A stretch of DNA of 64,000 nt from Arachnopeziza araneosa (GCA_003988855.1 QYAI01000010.1:1-64000), one strand, 5' to 3'. Counted from the stretch's first letter, positions 34,096 to 46,606 are shown. Translations and numbers: made by a program. The notes: a model not told the origin generated them from the letters alone.

Positions 34096-34414
34096 TGTGT
34101 TTGACTGATTGGGTGTAATAATTGGGTTCGAATGATGAAGACGTTCAGACTTCTGCTGTTTAGATTTGAAGAGAGAATAGAAGAAGAGAGACTTTTCTTT
34201 GTTATCGAGACGAGGTCGCCGGATTAGGAAATCATTGTCATATATTGAACATCCTGAGCATAACAACAATAAAGAAGCTTCTTTCATTTCGCACAAGGGG
34301 TGTGCAATTCAAGCACGTATTCAACCTATCATCCGGGGACTTTGTCCCAACGCCAAGCCATGCAACGCCAACCGCTTAAATGAGAAAATATACATCACTC
34401 ATACACAGTCTTCT

Positions 34415-37095
34415 CTATGTATTCCCATTCAGCTTCTTGCCCGCCCTCTTCAGAATTATTGCTGCTTTCTCCACCTGCTTCTTAGCCAGATCCCAATCAC
34501 CAGCTTCGACCGCATCTCTGATGGCTGGGAAATAGGCACCATCATAGCCGGACCAGAGTTCAGGTGCGAAGACAATGTGTTTGTATTGTGTGCGGTTAGG
34601 AATCTACACCTGTTAGTAAAGAACAAATTGGTTAAAAGGCAAGCACTTACTCCACCGCCTTCCTCCAAATCCAAAAGGTGAGTCTCAAAATTCGCCATTC
34701 GGGTGTTATGACTTTTCCGATGCGCCGCTACAATCGCACTTTCGAACCCACCTCCACCAAGAACCTTTGCATCCCATTCCATCTCCCACATTTCAAATTG
34801 TTTTGCTTCTATCGCAAACTCCAATACTGCTTCTCTAAGCGGATCTATGCTCCAAGGCGTATTTCCGGCTTGATTGCCACCTTTATTTTCAGCCCAATGT
34901 TCGAGATCGATAGTCCATTGAGTCAGAGAAGCCGAGTATGCTGCAATGTCGAAAGGAAGGACTAAGCGGTCACTAAATTCTAAGATGAGGAGAGCCCAGA
35001 TTTGGGCGAGTAGTTTGTGGTATTGAAATCCTGGATCGCCAACTGTAGACATCCATTCAAAATTGTCTTGAGCTGAGTGATAAGGATAAGGAGGTCCATC
35101 GAAACCAAAATCCAAGCTTGATGTTCCAGACATGTCTTGAAAAGCAACATAGTCACTACCTGCTCCTAAGGCGTCAAGTTGACCCCCGCGTCTGTCCCAA
35201 AGGTCTCGTAATGTGGCATTCTGATCAGGATCAGATGTTCTGTCCAAGACTCGTAAGAGAGATTTTCGGAACACTGGACTTCCTGCTGCTCGGAACTCTG
35301 TGCCTGAGACTGCGACGTCAACATTCAGGTAGGCAAATGCGTCCGCTCTTAGCTTATCCATATTGTTCTCGACGTATTCTGTAGATCCAATAAGGTTGTA
35401 CTCTTCGGCATCCCATGAGGCAAATTCAATAGTCCGTAACGGTCTCCAACCACGTTGAACCAAGTCACTAAAGATTCGAATGACCTCCATCATAACAGCA
35501 GTCCCGGAACCTGGGTCAGAAGCTCCATAAGACCATGCATCCCGGTGATTGCCAACAATGATTGACTTCTCCTTCTGCTCCACGCCAGTAAACTTACCCA
35601 TAACATTCCAGATTGGCTGTTCTGTTACTTCATCTTGGTCGTTGACAAGATGAACCTTTGGAGATGAGATATTTCCAGACCAATATTCCACATTTGGTAC
35701 GGCTCCTTTCCACTCATCTGGGCAAGCTTGACCGAAGCCTTGGATCGCCTGGAGCAAGTGTTGAGCATCTCCCCAAGAAAGTGGTATGCTGGGAATATTG
35801 ACTAATCCAGGATTATTATCCTGCGAAACTCGTTTTGCACCATCTACGCTGGCCCACCCAGGTGTCAAGACATCGCCGACAACCCAGCTTGTCAAAGCCA
35901 CCGTTCCTCTCTGTGCTCCTCCTTCCGGCATATATCTTCCATTGGGCGCAACCTCTCCTTTCAAAAACCCATCATCTGCAGGATCACTGTATATTATACA
36001 GCCCGCAAACCCAGCCAACTCTGCAGCCTTGACTTTTAGTGAACGGTCCGATTGGTCTCCGTAATATTTGACCAAAGCAATAGCTCCCGTGGTGTCAATG
36101 CCACTATCATACAGTCTCTTGAAATCGTCTCTGCTCCCATAATTTGCATAAATGAGGGGACCAGTAACATCACCACTCTTCGAATAGCCATGGAAAACCG
36201 GGGTTTGTTGTCTCAACGGATTCGTATAAACAGGATCTTCGTCAATCTTCGCTGCCCACCCGACACTTCCATCATCCTTCAAAATCTCCACCTTTCTTCC
36301 ACCTTCTTTCGGATAGTTCAGATAGACCTTATACTGTTCCATCTTCACATCCTCCAAGAAATTCGACCTGAAGAATTTTTCCACGTACTCGGCAAGCATG
36401 TAATCTCCCTCCGTCCCCGCGATGTGATCTTGGCTCGTAATCACCCTTAGGTTCTCCCTGATCTGATTCTCATCCGCCATATTCTGGACATGTATCCTCA
36501 CACTCTCCGGATCAAACATCTGCCCAGCCATGCGCTGCATACTCCCCGCAAAGACATCACTCACAAATAGTAGATAAACCACCGCCATTACTAATAGAAT
36601 AGCAAAGCACCTCCCAAGCACGATGCAAAAATCCGCATTAAGAGTCGGCCACCCCAGCCTCGGTTTCCACTTCCATTTGAGTTTGAACGGCAGATTCGAT
36701 CCTAGAGTGCTCAAGCTCTGGCTAAGACTTGATATGCGCTTTCCCCACGCCGTCTGCTCCCTCGTACTCCTCGGCTCCTCAATCTCGAGCTCCTCCATCT
36801 CCCTCCTAACCTCCTCATCCTCACTATGTCTGGCTTCACCATCCTGCCCTAGGAAAGTATCGTGCTCGGACTCATCAACGATATCTTCCACCGTCGGTGG
36901 ACGATAACCCGCTCGTCGTGTAGGGACCGGTATGCGCGCGGAGGCATCGGATGTCAGACCAAGGAGCCCTTCGCGTTCGCTGGCGTGGGCAGATTCGGAG
37001 CGTCGCTGGGAAGAGGATGAGGATGTGGAGCCGCCGATGGCTTCGTCATAGGTTGGGATGGGGAGGACTTCGTAGGCGTGCTTTTCGTCGGGCAT
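34415..37095 (-). CDS. Glutamate carboxypeptidase II / Vps70-like M28 metallopeptidase
   Basis: Two exons, 37095..34651 and 34603..34415 (GTAAGT, TACTAAC branch, GTGTAG acceptor), give 877 residues. The N-terminal cytosolic tail of ~155 residues contains acidic clusters; a single membrane helix lies at about 157-179, making a type II protein. A PA-like domain follows (about 300-420). The M28 zinc site is complete against GCPII: H517 (GNHRDAW), D527, E564-E565 (SWDAEEYNLIGS), D593 (YLNVDVAV) and H673 (YPYHSAQDN). A TFR-dimer-type helical domain closes the chain. Yeast Vps70 and Tre1/Tre2 belong here; vacuolar or endosomal location is inferred from family. It lies ~630 bp downstream of VPS35 on the same strand. 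Confidence 0.93.
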
Positions 37096-37725
37096 GATGC
37101 GCTCGCTGATGGTGGATTAGGGGTCTGAGGTTTATTCAGCCTGCCCGATTGCCATACAATGAGGACAGAGGTTTTATGGGTGTAATTGCTATGGTCTCAG
37201 ACCTGCTGGAGCGAGTGTAGCATTCTGTCGATGAGGAGACAGATGTAATAGTGTTTGGATGGAGTCCGAGATGGATTCGAAATCGGAGAGGTGCCAGGAG
37301 GGCTGAGGCTGGAACATGATTCGTGTCTCGGTTGACACGGGTATGAATGGGGCTAACTTGGAGATAGAATAAATAGACCAGAAGTTATGCAGATAATAAA
37401 ACCAAGCTTAGATACATCGCTTGAGTTTTATCGAGTTTGATTTCTGGTGATCACAGGCAAATCATAAAAGAAGTCAAAAACCCAAATCAAGAAGGATGCG
37501 ATCATGTGATCATGTTCAATTCTCTCATCCGATATTATATACGCAGCGTGAGATTCACCGAATTGCTTCTTTGACTGATCCTTGGCCTATTCCCTTGCAC
37601 CATAATGCTCTTATGCAAGGTCCGCACGAAGAAAAGCCTTCTGCAAAATTCACCAAGCCGCTTCTTAAACCATCTTACAAAAATCGGACCTGTGGTCCTT
37701 TGAAGCACCATTACAAGCTGTTGCC

Positions 37726-40548
37726 CTATTTCGTAGCTGTGGTCACCACCCCGTCATATTCTCTCGAAGCTATGTACTCCACGGTTCGTTGAAAGTATCG
37801 TTTTGGGGGATCAATTGTGGCGGCTTCTTGATTTGTTTGGAGGTTCGAATGGATTAATTCAATGAGACCATTAAGGTATTTTGTAGTAACCTATTATGTT
37901 AGACGGGAACCATTCGTCGAGAGAGAAAACTTACAGCCTCATTCTGTTGATCAAAGTAGTAGACGTAACGATTTAGAATTTCAACGAAAAGCTCAACTGA
38001 AACAGCAGTATCCATGCATGCATCTGCAACCCGAAGAGCGCGTTGAAGGCATTCTAGGACACGCTTGCCATCACGATAAAGCTACAGTTATCAGTTAAAA
38101 GTATCTAGGAATGTTCATGGTCTTACGTTTTTCTCATCCTCCGCTTCACCTTTCGCAACGTTTGGAACTGCCCACCATAGATGACTGGCCAAATATACAG
38201 CTCTGCATTGATCTGGCTTTTTGAGAAGTTTGCTGCCATGAAGTGCACATTTTGTGATTAGGGTATCATAATTCTCACGAGAGAAATTTCGAGTCTCATG
38301 TAGTGCTCCAGCAATGACACAAACAGCTTGAAATTGCGCTCTCGAATCACTAATGGCTTCCTCATATATCGTGAAAGCCTGGGCAAAAAACTCGTAGCTA
38401 ACTTCTTCAGCTCCAGTTTGGTCGGCAATTTGTCCACAAGCTACGAATTGGCGTAAGCATAGTTCGGCAGAAGTAGGAACCCGTGTGTAGAGTGTCGATA
38501 GTGATTGATGCATAAATTTATAGAGAGCAGATGACTGTGATTCCCAGTTGTCGTCATAATGCTCTCTCGCTTTATACCGTCTTGCCAACTTCAACGCTGA
38601 AGTGATTAATGCCGGCGTTGTGAATTTCACCCGTTCATTACCTTCAGCATATGATTTTCTCGTCATTTGCAATAGCGTATACTGTATATCATTATCGGCA
38701 CTGTTGATAAGATGGACTATCCGAGCAAGCCAGCCCTGCTCTTCAATCGTTTCATCCGTTTCAACCGCTTTCCGTGATTGAATGCCTGGGTAGCCTTGGG
38801 GCTGTTGTGTGCCTTCTTTGATCAACACCTTGAGAACCTCGAGAACTCCTTCCAACTCCGAAATAGATGAAATTTTTGTCAGTTTTTGTTGTAGGGTTCG
38901 AGCAACCTCTCCAGCTACTGCTCGTCGTGTTGGATATGTCTGAGAATGAAGTAGTGGTATGTAGGTTGGGAGGGACAGGGCGGTAAATAAGGAGACGTAA
39001 GATTTCATGGGAGCCAACAAGAGGTTAAGGATATTTTCTTGTGATTCTTGGGAGTGAAGGTCAGCACTATTCGCATGTTGGGCAACCTTCTGATTCGCAT
39101 AATCGAGTACTTGGTCAACGTAGTCTAGACGATCAGGGTAGATGTTAAGGGCCAAATTCGCTAGTGATACCAGGAGCGCAGTTGTATCTTGGATACGCAA
39201 ATGTTGAGCATTGACCAGGTTCATCACCTGCTCGAAAAATATTTCGTAAAGTCGGATATTTTCAGGAATTCCTCTTGAATGCTTTTCGATGCTACTATCA
39301 GTTCCATTAGTGGTTTCTGTTGCTGCCTCCGGTTCAGACGTTTCCTTCGTTGGTTCCTGAACTTCAGGCTCCTTTGTCGGTGCGCCATTCGTTTCCGTTG
39401 GTGGTTCTTCGCCATTTACCTCAGCTGGTGGAGGCTCCCTCGCTTTCCGTTCCTTATCCAACTTGACTTTCTCCAGAAGTTTAGAAATAGCATCTTGTTC
39501 CAACTTTTCCCTGTTTTCCTCTGGGTTTGCTTCCGATTCTCTTGCCGCATACGACGAAAGCCTATCCATCAGTGCAATGACAATGACCTTGACATTGACA
39601 TGGGGATTTAGTCGCGAGACTGCAGCAAGAAATTGATCCAGAGTATGCAAGTGGAATTCATCAGGGAAAACCTGCGTGATAACTTCCAAGAGATATTCCT
39701 GTGCTAACACATCTCGACACTGCACAACTTGCTCAAGTAACGGCTGCAAAATGACGTTCTTGTACGTCTCCAAGTCAACCAGCTGGCTCAATCGGACAAG
39801 GTTGTTGCCAACAAGTAATTGCAGCTCTTTGCGCTCCTGTGTCCGTTGTTCTCTTTCCCTTGAATGCCCCTGGTGCTGTAATCGAACCCATAACTTATTC
39901 ATTTCCACAAAATTTGTCAGGGTAAAGCTTATTGAGTCCTGAAGGTTGCCTTCTGGTCCCTCTCCATTGCCCATAGGTAAGTTTTCGCGGGCTTGTCCGG
40001 AAAGATAATATCTCAAAAAGAGGCCGCGTATGGGATGTTGTACACCTCTACTCATCTCCATCATATCCTTCATAATCTCTTTGACTGGGGCATCTTCAAT
40101 TGACATGTAGACTGTTCCAACAGTGATCATCAGGTATAATCGAGGGATAATGTTTCCAGCATATTGTACGAGCTCGTATAGATCCGCGAGGTGATTGACG
40201 GGATGTGAGTCTTTCAGATATGCGGAGAGATGTCGCAGAGCATCAAATACGGCCATGTACAGCTCGTAGTATTGTTTTGGTCCGAGACTGCTGGTTCGAA
40301 GCTCCGATACTAAGGTCGAACTAGACAAAGCAAATCAGCACGAGACATCTAAACAAATGCGCGGCTTCCAGCTGTAATTGGGAGATGTCGAGAATGGTTC
40401 TATCTATGCCATACCTGCATTTCAAAGCGTCCATAAGCTTCCCTGGCGTTTCCAAGCATTTGCGCATCAAATGCGTCTGCTGCCTGACTACCACGAGAGC
40501 ATCTTCAAGCAAGCGTGCCTGATCTTCTACCGCTGGGGGAGTGGCCAT
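37726..40548 (-). CDS. VPS35: Retromer subunit VPS35
   Basis: Four exons, 40548..40415, 40320..38127, 38081..37935 and 37890..37726, all with GT-AG ends in matching phase, give 879 residues, the usual length. The N terminus (EDQARLLEDALVVVRQQTHL) and the PRLYLM motif at about 104-109, which contacts VPS26, are diagnostic. The rest is an alpha-solenoid, with a Glu/Thr/Pro-rich low-complexity insert near the middle, and the C terminus ends in YLNGLIELIHSN and RYFQRTVEYI. VPS35 is the scaffold of the cargo-selective retromer (VPS26-VPS29-VPS35) that recycles receptors such as Vps10 from endosome to Golgi. The start follows alignment with the family; an upstream in-frame ATG at 40629 is less likely. 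Confidence 0.97.
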
Positions 40549-40981
40549 GACAGATGATATGTCTTCGGATTGCGCACGATGGCCAGTGAAGCTCAAACCG
40601 CTAACATTGAAGTTGTGATCGTGGGTCAATAGCAGAAGTTGATGATGATAGCGGCAGCCCAGGGCAGGTCGCTACGGGGGTCGACGTAAACCATTCTCGA
40701 TTGAGCCGCGTATATTTCGGGAAGGATTTGTGCTATTACAGGGAACAAATCACATGGCATCGGACAAAATATCGTTTTATGATAATCTATTCTCGTCCTT
40801 CCATTATATACTATCTATTATCTTTAATTTGTCTGTTGACAGTGGTCATACAATTTCCCATCTCTAAACTCCAATATTGTGTAGCGCATCCAGCTCTTGG
40901 TGCGGTCCCATACCATAACTCCATGATCATACATGATTCTTAAATTCGTACATAAACCACCAAAAAATTTCTTCGAGTGAA

Positions 40982-41764
40982 TCACAATATTTCAGTAATC
41001 CTCTTCAACAAACTTCTCTTGCTGAAAGGGGATGCGGTTGCCGAGGTAGCAGCAGCGGTTGCGGTTCCATTTGACCAGGCAGGATAGGTTGTATGCCATT
41101 GGCCATTATCGTAAGACGTGGAGGATGAAGTGAGAGAGGTAGAAGTCGAGGTAGACACGATTAGTGTGGACGTATAGGCAACCAACACAGAAGAGGTTGA
41201 GGTTGCAGCGGTTGAGTTCCAAGAAGCACTCCAGGTCGGAACAGGTGGGAGAGTTGCAGCAGCGGAGATGGCCGTCTGAGTAGTAGTGTCGAGATCAGTT
41301 GAGAGTGCTAATGATATTGACAAGGACGCACTTGTTGTAGTTGAAGCCGCTGTTGAGGAACTCGTGACTTCTGATAAGAGTGTCGATGATGTTGACGGAC
41401 TTAATGAAGGAGCTGCCTCGGTGACAACAATAGTGACAGGAGGTGCGCTGACGTTGATCACCGAGTAACCCATCTTTGTTGTTGTCACAACGGTTGGATT
41501 TGGTGTAAGGGTAGTTTCTACAAGCATTGTGGTCGTTGGGCCTACTATCGTCGCAGTGGATATGATATAGTCGGTAACAGTGGTTGGTTGTATGACGGTT
41601 TTTGTTGTTGGACCCCTGGTTCCACCATCGACAGGCACAACAGAGTAAGTTGCCCTTCTTTCTAGAGCCTCGAGGGGAGCAAATTTCCGCGGCAGGAAAG
41701 GCAATGATGATCCCAGAGAAAAGAGTGAAGATGCGACAACGAACGCTGAAGTACTGACACGCAT
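40982..41764 (-). CDS. Secreted Ser/Thr-rich protein
   Basis: A single exon of 260 residues from the ATG at 41764. The first ~20 residues form a signal peptide (AFVVASSLFSLGSSLPFLP). More than a third of the mature chain is Ser or Thr, in strings suited to O-glycosylation, with repeated TTT-V-I and T-x-V-V motifs and two or three N-glycosylation sequons (NVS, NST, NGT). There is no hydrophobic C-terminal tail, so it is not an obvious GPI protein. Dibasic pairs (LERRA near the start, FSKRSLLKR near the end) could be Kex2 sites. I infer a cell-wall or secreted mannoprotein; no catalytic domain is visible. Confidence 0.75.
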   Translation of the reverse strand: MRVSTSAFVVASSLFSLGSSLPFLPRKFAPLEALERRATYSVVPVDGGTRGPTTKTVIQPTTVTDYIISTATIVGPTTTMLVETTLTPNPTVVTTTKMGYSVINVSAPPVTIVVTEAAPSLSPSTSSTLLSEVTSSSTAASTTTSASLSISLALSTDLDTTTQTAISAAATLPPVPTWSASWNSTAATSTSSVLVAYTSTLIVSTSTSTSLTSSSTSYDNGQWHTTYPAWSNGTATAAATSATASPFSKRSLLKRITEIL

Positions 41765-42847
41765 GGTTGAGAGAGTGTATGGTGTGGTGGAAGTGGCAGG
41801 AGTGATACTTGCGGTATTATCGCAAAGGATGAGCAGAGTATGAGAGAAAGAGAAAGGAAAACAAGGAAAATAAAAGCTGCCATAATATAGATGGCTATGA
41901 GGCTAGAATTGAGAGGTTGGAGTCACACTTTTTGACACCGTCGCATTCTCGGGAGGTTGGTGTTGACAGAATTGCGGAGGCTGGAATTCCCCACCAAAAT
42001 AATTTGCGATCGCATCTGCATCGCCACAAGATCGATCGTACCTGCATATCAAACACTAGTTCGATGCCTTCTTCTAGAATCGATTAGGAAGCGATGGAGC
42101 GAGAGGCGGACGGCAAATTGATGTTGTTGTCGTCGTTTTGAGTGAGACGATTATATCGCGAGGAACGTGGTGAGTAGAGAATCGGTCGCAACATGCCTAA
42201 GCGAGGCCCAGATATTCGGGTGGCTAGCGTTTCAGCTCTCGTCACCCAGAGTCGCTGGTTCTTCTTTCTCCAGCTCTAGTATGGCTTTGTAGCCGTCATG
42301 CTTTATTCTCCTATTTTAGAGCACGTCTTGCCCATACTTTGACAAGTGCCCGGTGCCAAGAGCAACTCAATACGGTTATTTCCTCTCTAACTACAGTACC
42401 CTAGTGTCACCTACCAAATCAGATGGCTCTCAATCAGCAAATTATTTCATCACTTTGCGTCAGCGACATCTGTCCATGCAAAGTGCTCTCTCGTCTACCA
42501 TTAGAGATGTCTCAGGTGAATGAAGTGCTTCCCGCGGGCTAAGGAATAATCACCGACAACTCTCACCGCTGACTACCTACGGAGGTTTACTCCCTCCTGT
42601 TGGGACAACTCCACCATGCACTTGTTATCTCGCCCAGATTACAATCACTAATATGAATTATAGCAGCTCGGACTTCCTTGATTTCTCACATCCAATGAAG
42701 ATGCTTAGCTGCTAAATCGCTGACGGGAACAACCTTGATGGTTGACATGACAATATCCTCAAAGCCCTATTTCCAAACCCACCATCCTCCTTTTTCGACT
42801 TCCTCTATTCTCACTCTCTTACCCTTCTTTCCCGTTACATCTTCACA
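41765..42847. other. Divergent intergenic region, probable promoters
   Basis: About 1.1 kb between the secreted-protein gene (minus) and a 2EXR-like gene (plus). No additional gene supported. It should contain both promoters. Confidence 0.5.
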
Positions 42848-43615
42848 ATGGCGGATGAGAAACCTCCCTTCCTTCGTATTCCAATGGAAATTCGACTCCT
42901 CATACATGAATTGATCCTTGATGACCATGGTCAAAAGGTCTTTCAGATACAAAACGAAGACCCTGAGATGTACAAACGACGAAAATCCCACCTGCGCAGA
43001 GGCTATCGAGTACTTGGGCGGGACTTGATGCGGCAAAGCATACCAACGACATATCGTCTTGCAACCAAAACCGATATGCACACTTCGATCATGGCTGTCA
43101 ATCAGCAGATATATTCAGAGACAGTACATATTCTCTATGGAAAGAGAGCATTCGAATTTGGCAGAGATGTTGAAGCTATTGTTCCTTTCTTCTCTGATCT
43201 CACGAAGAGCACACGGTCTTGCATCCAGGACATATCGCTCGTTAAGCAAGGCTTCGTCTACAGTCGAGATTACGATCGTTGTGAATGGACTGGGGTCTGC
43301 GATTTTCTGCGAGACAACATGCAAATCGCGAGCTTGAATTTGGTCATCGAAGGTGGACGACCAGCTCTCGGATGGGAAAACCTACCCCAATATACTATCG
43401 CAGATTTCAAAACGTTGTCTACAGTCAGATATGAGTTACTGGAATGGGTATGGGAGTTGCTCTCGATCAAAGGACTACAAGAATTGCAAGTGCGCGCATC
43501 AATTCATCGGGTTCCTCTTTCTCATTCGGCAGCGATGACTTTCTTCGCGGCCTTCTCGGCGACCATTGAGACGGGATTTGCAGAATTTCTACGATCGGAA
43601 TTACTGGGAAATTGA
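42848..43615 (+). CDS. 2EXR/F-box-like (DUF7730-type) protein
   Basis: A single exon of 255 residues from the ATG at 42848. It opens with FLRIPMEIRLLIHELILDD, the leucine-rich F-box-like/2EXR helix that heads a large family of fungal proteins, followed by the second family landmark, SIMAVNQQIYSETVHILYG. The middle section contains DISLVKQGF and LNLVIEGG strands. The function of these proteins is not established; some are F-box-like adaptors of ubiquitin ligases. A related gene lies ~640 bp downstream on the same strand and a broken one further on, so the locus looks like a small expanded family. Confidence 0.8.
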   Translation: MADEKPPFLRIPMEIRLLIHELILDDHGQKVFQIQNEDPEMYKRRKSHLRRGYRVLGRDLMRQSIPTTYRLATKTDMHTSIMAVNQQIYSETVHILYGKRAFEFGRDVEAIVPFFSDLTKSTRSCIQDISLVKQGFVYSRDYDRCEWTGVCDFLRDNMQIASLNLVIEGGRPALGWENLPQYTIADFKTLSTVRYELLEWVWELLSIKGLQELQVRASIHRVPLSHSAAMTFFAAFSATIETGFAEFLRSELLGN

Positions 43616-44252
43616 TATCACACAGCCGGCAACATACTAGATACAGGACCAATTGGGCTGCTTAGAAGAGTTTCGCCTTGATATCCGATTTACGCTCTGA
43701 GGTAACACCGGCGGCGCAGGCTGACGGCTGATATCTCTGTGGCCCATTTCCGTGCATCGGATTACTTGAGCATTTTACGAGTTGTCGGATAAGGAAAAAT
43801 CAATCCGCAGTCGGACGATGCTTAGACGGGTCTAGAACTTTGTTTATGTCTTATAGAGCTTTGGATTTCGTTTTCGCTTCAGTCATTCTAAGATTTTTAT
43901 TTTCTTCTATCAATTTGAATTGCTCTCGTTTTCATTCCCAGACCCCCACATATAGGAAAGAGCGGTCCGAGGCGGTCAGCTCAAAGGGATCAATGAGAAG
44001 ACCTCGACAAACCTCCCAGGCCAATTACCGCGCTACTTGCTATAAGCTTAGTGTTCAGAAATCATGCATCCATCATTCCAACTAGCCATTGGCCAAAATC
44101 TCGGGGTAAACATCTTTTATCAGCAACAAAAGAAACCTAGGTTAGGTATCAGTAATTGTCGCTCTATCGAAGTGGAAGCCTATATTACTGAACCTTCTCC
44201 CGCTTCACAATGTAACGCCGAACTTCCAACTCAAATACCTGGAACCCAAAAG
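43616..44252. other. Spacer between two 2EXR-like genes
   Basis: About 640 bp; includes a possible alternative upstream start (ATG at 44064) for the next gene. Nothing else recognised. Confidence 0.45.
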
Positions 44253-45182
44253 ATGGGATCTGCTGATGATCTCCCATCATCACATGATCAAGCTTTCCCG
44301 TTCCTCTCTCTTCCATTCGAACTCCGCCTCAAAATCTACACCATTCTCCTTTCACCACGCACCCACAAAATATCAACCCAGATTCCCTCCAACGGCTATT
44401 ATTACTCCACAATCACTCTCCCCTCCAACACCACGCAATCTTTCTACCCTTTTGGCCGTCAAGCACCGTCAAACCTCACAACCTACAAGGTTCTGACCAG
44501 CAATTGGACTCGAGACTACCCAAATCCGAGTATCTGGCCTGAGATACTTCGTACTTGTAGGCAGGTGCAACAAGAAGGAGAACGAGCCTTGTATGGAGGT
44601 CCAGGAGTCCAGTTCGAGTTTGGTGAACTCGGGCCTCATGGGAATGGGGAAGCAATGAGAGCGTTCTTCAAAGATAGAGGGCAGGGTGCTAGAGCATGTG
44701 TGAGGAGATTGAGCATCGCAAGAGAGATTCCAACTTCCTTAAGTCTTGATAAACCATTGGGAAATGCAGTTGATGAGGAATGGGAGAAGACTTGTTCGTT
44801 CGTGAAAACTCAGCTAAGTGGTTTGAGACAACTAGATCTCATCATCTGGTCTGCGAATAGGACATCTTTTCTAAGCAACCAGCCCTTTTCTGAAGATCAA
44901 GATCAAAATAATATGGAAGAAGATACAAAACGACGAAATGAAATCGCAGAAAAGAAATTCAGAGATTGGGAATGGACCAGGGATTTGATTGATATCGAGA
45001 GTTTAAGACAGGCGAGGGTGACGTGGTGGGGGTTTCGAGATACTGATCTAGATGATGATAAGGAAAATATCTTTGACGGTTGGGTTGCGAGGAGGATGGT
45101 CGGTGACCGTGTGGTAAGAGAGAGGATGATGAGGCAGGGGAACGTGGTCGAGGGAGTTGTGATTATCAATGGTAGAGGTTAA
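44253..45182 (+). CDS. 2EXR/F-box-like (DUF7730-type) protein
   Basis: A single exon of 309 residues from the ATG at 44253; the ATG at 44064 would add 63 residues that do not resemble the family. The leading helix FPFLSLPFELRLKIYTILL and the second landmark PEILRTCRQVQQEGERALYG match the gene upstream, with a different spacer between them. The C-terminal half is charged and rich in Trp and Arg. Role unknown; F-box-like adaptor function is possible by analogy only. It and the gene at 42848 lie in tandem, as expected after local duplication, although they have diverged strongly. Confidence 0.78.
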   Translation: MGSADDLPSSHDQAFPFLSLPFELRLKIYTILLSPRTHKISTQIPSNGYYYSTITLPSNTTQSFYPFGRQAPSNLTTYKVLTSNWTRDYPNPSIWPEILRTCRQVQQEGERALYGGPGVQFEFGELGPHGNGEAMRAFFKDRGQGARACVRRLSIAREIPTSLSLDKPLGNAVDEEWEKTCSFVKTQLSGLRQLDLIIWSANRTSFLSNQPFSEDQDQNNMEEDTKRRNEIAEKKFRDWEWTRDLIDIESLRQARVTWWGFRDTDLDDDKENIFDGWVARRMVGDRVVRERMMRQGNVVEGVVIINGRG

Positions 45183-45726
45183 ATCCGTGGTCTTTGTAGA
45201 TTGCAATAGAATTCAAGTGGTTTAGTTGATTCCGGCATTGCAGTATCGCTTTTAGTATCAGTAGAATAAATTCCTGTAACTGCTTCAAATTCTCTCTACA
45301 TACAAAAAGGTCTCCGCAGGAAGCCACATTGCTTTATGCTGTTGCGGAAGACCTTGATCGATTCTGTCTCCATCTCTCTTTCCTCATTGATTTCACAAAT
45401 CTTTTAGATTTATTTTACGAAAATACGTGTCTATTTCCAATAATGCATTCCCGTTAAATAACAGACTGCCGTTAAAGAAAACCTCTTACTAGATAACAGA
45501 CTTGCTCACAAACAAAAAGCTCAATGGAAACCGAAATTGAAATTCTCAGGGTGGTGATTGTTCATATTTGTAAATGGGCTGGTAAAATAAAGGCCCCCTA
45601 ATCCTAATTCCATGCTATCCTAATCCCATGCTAGATAGGTTATTCACCCTGATACACGACCGGTGTTCTGCTTCGGGTCTCCGCATATCATTCTCATTTG
45701 ATCACAGATTGGAACTGACCATTTTC
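45183..45726. other. Intergenic spacer, AT-rich
   Basis: About 545 bp. No supported gene; includes 3' ends of the flanking converging sequences. Confidence 0.45.
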
Positions 45727-46606
45727 TCAAGCCACCCAAAAAACTTCAGGTGTTTTAAAATTAGGATCAATAGCTTTCCACTCTGGCTCGTTCTTCTGAA
45801 ACCAACTGATATTGTCTTCAGCGTTCTGAAAGAGATATGCATATTCATCATTTATGCCGAAGAATTTTCCCTTTCGAAAACCAGCAAAAGAGTCACCAAA
45901 CTCGTTACTGCCCACTTGTTCATCCAATACCAAGGCGATTCTTTCAAGACCACCAAAAGTCTTCAATACCGCCAGCATTTAGTCCGCATAATTCCTGTAC
46001 TTCATAAGCCAGAATGACCGACAACAAAAACAATTAGCAACAATTGCGAGGGTTGAGATATTTCTTAAGCAAAGTAGCAAGAATTCCCTCCTGACATCGT
46101 TACCCCACCAATCGGGAACCCGGAATAAGCCGGCCATCTCGACTGCATCTTGAGGTCCGAATCTGATTTCGACGCCTCGCGTCTTTGATGGCAGCTGAAG
46201 GGAAGGCGCTTCAAGGCAACAGCTCGTGACTTTCGGTTGACCCGTAGAGCCGATATTTCCGGATTCAAAGAACCACCATTACTCTGAGCAGCGCGCGGGG
46301 GGAACGGAACTTTACTGGAAAAACTGATCCCACAGTTGACACTTTTTGGTTTTTCGCTGTCTGTAGAGTGTTAGATCCGTGACAATGATAAGAAAGGTTT
46401 GATGGGCGTTTCAAATGCACGGCGGATACCCCGGATTTCCTGTGAGACTTACCTGTGCAACTTAAAGGATACAAATCTGGCTTAACCCTAACAATCCGCG
46501 GTCCTGGCAATGTGAGCTTCCAAGTTTTGATTCGGAGCTCAATGGGCAACTTGGGAAAGAAATGAAAGTCTATGAATACCTTCTCATTTGAACTAGCTTC
46601 ATGCAT
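45727..46606 (-). pseudogene. Broken 2EXR-domain gene (two frameshifts and a stop)
   Basis: On the minus strand an ATG at 46606 opens a 2EXR domain: FHFFPKLPIELRIKTWKLTL followed by PGPRIVRV. An intron (GTAAGT to CTACAG) leads to exon 2. There a run of six C (plus strand G at 46297-46302) shifts the frame before LNPEISALRVNRKSRAVALKR, the family's second landmark. A further shift is needed to enter GVEIRFGPQDAVEMAGLF and WWGNDVRREFLLLCLRN. A TAA stands directly before the last segment (MLAVLKTFGGLERIALVL), which ends at 45727. Each piece fits the 2EXR layout in order, so I read one decayed gene. The homopolymer shift alone could be a sequencing error; the other lesions make decay more likely. 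Confidence 0.7.

Noticed and set aside
41286..41468. Plus-strand frame opposite the Ser/Thr-rich protein gene
   Set aside because: Mirror of the Ser/Thr codon bias; the minus-strand frame with signal peptide is the gene.
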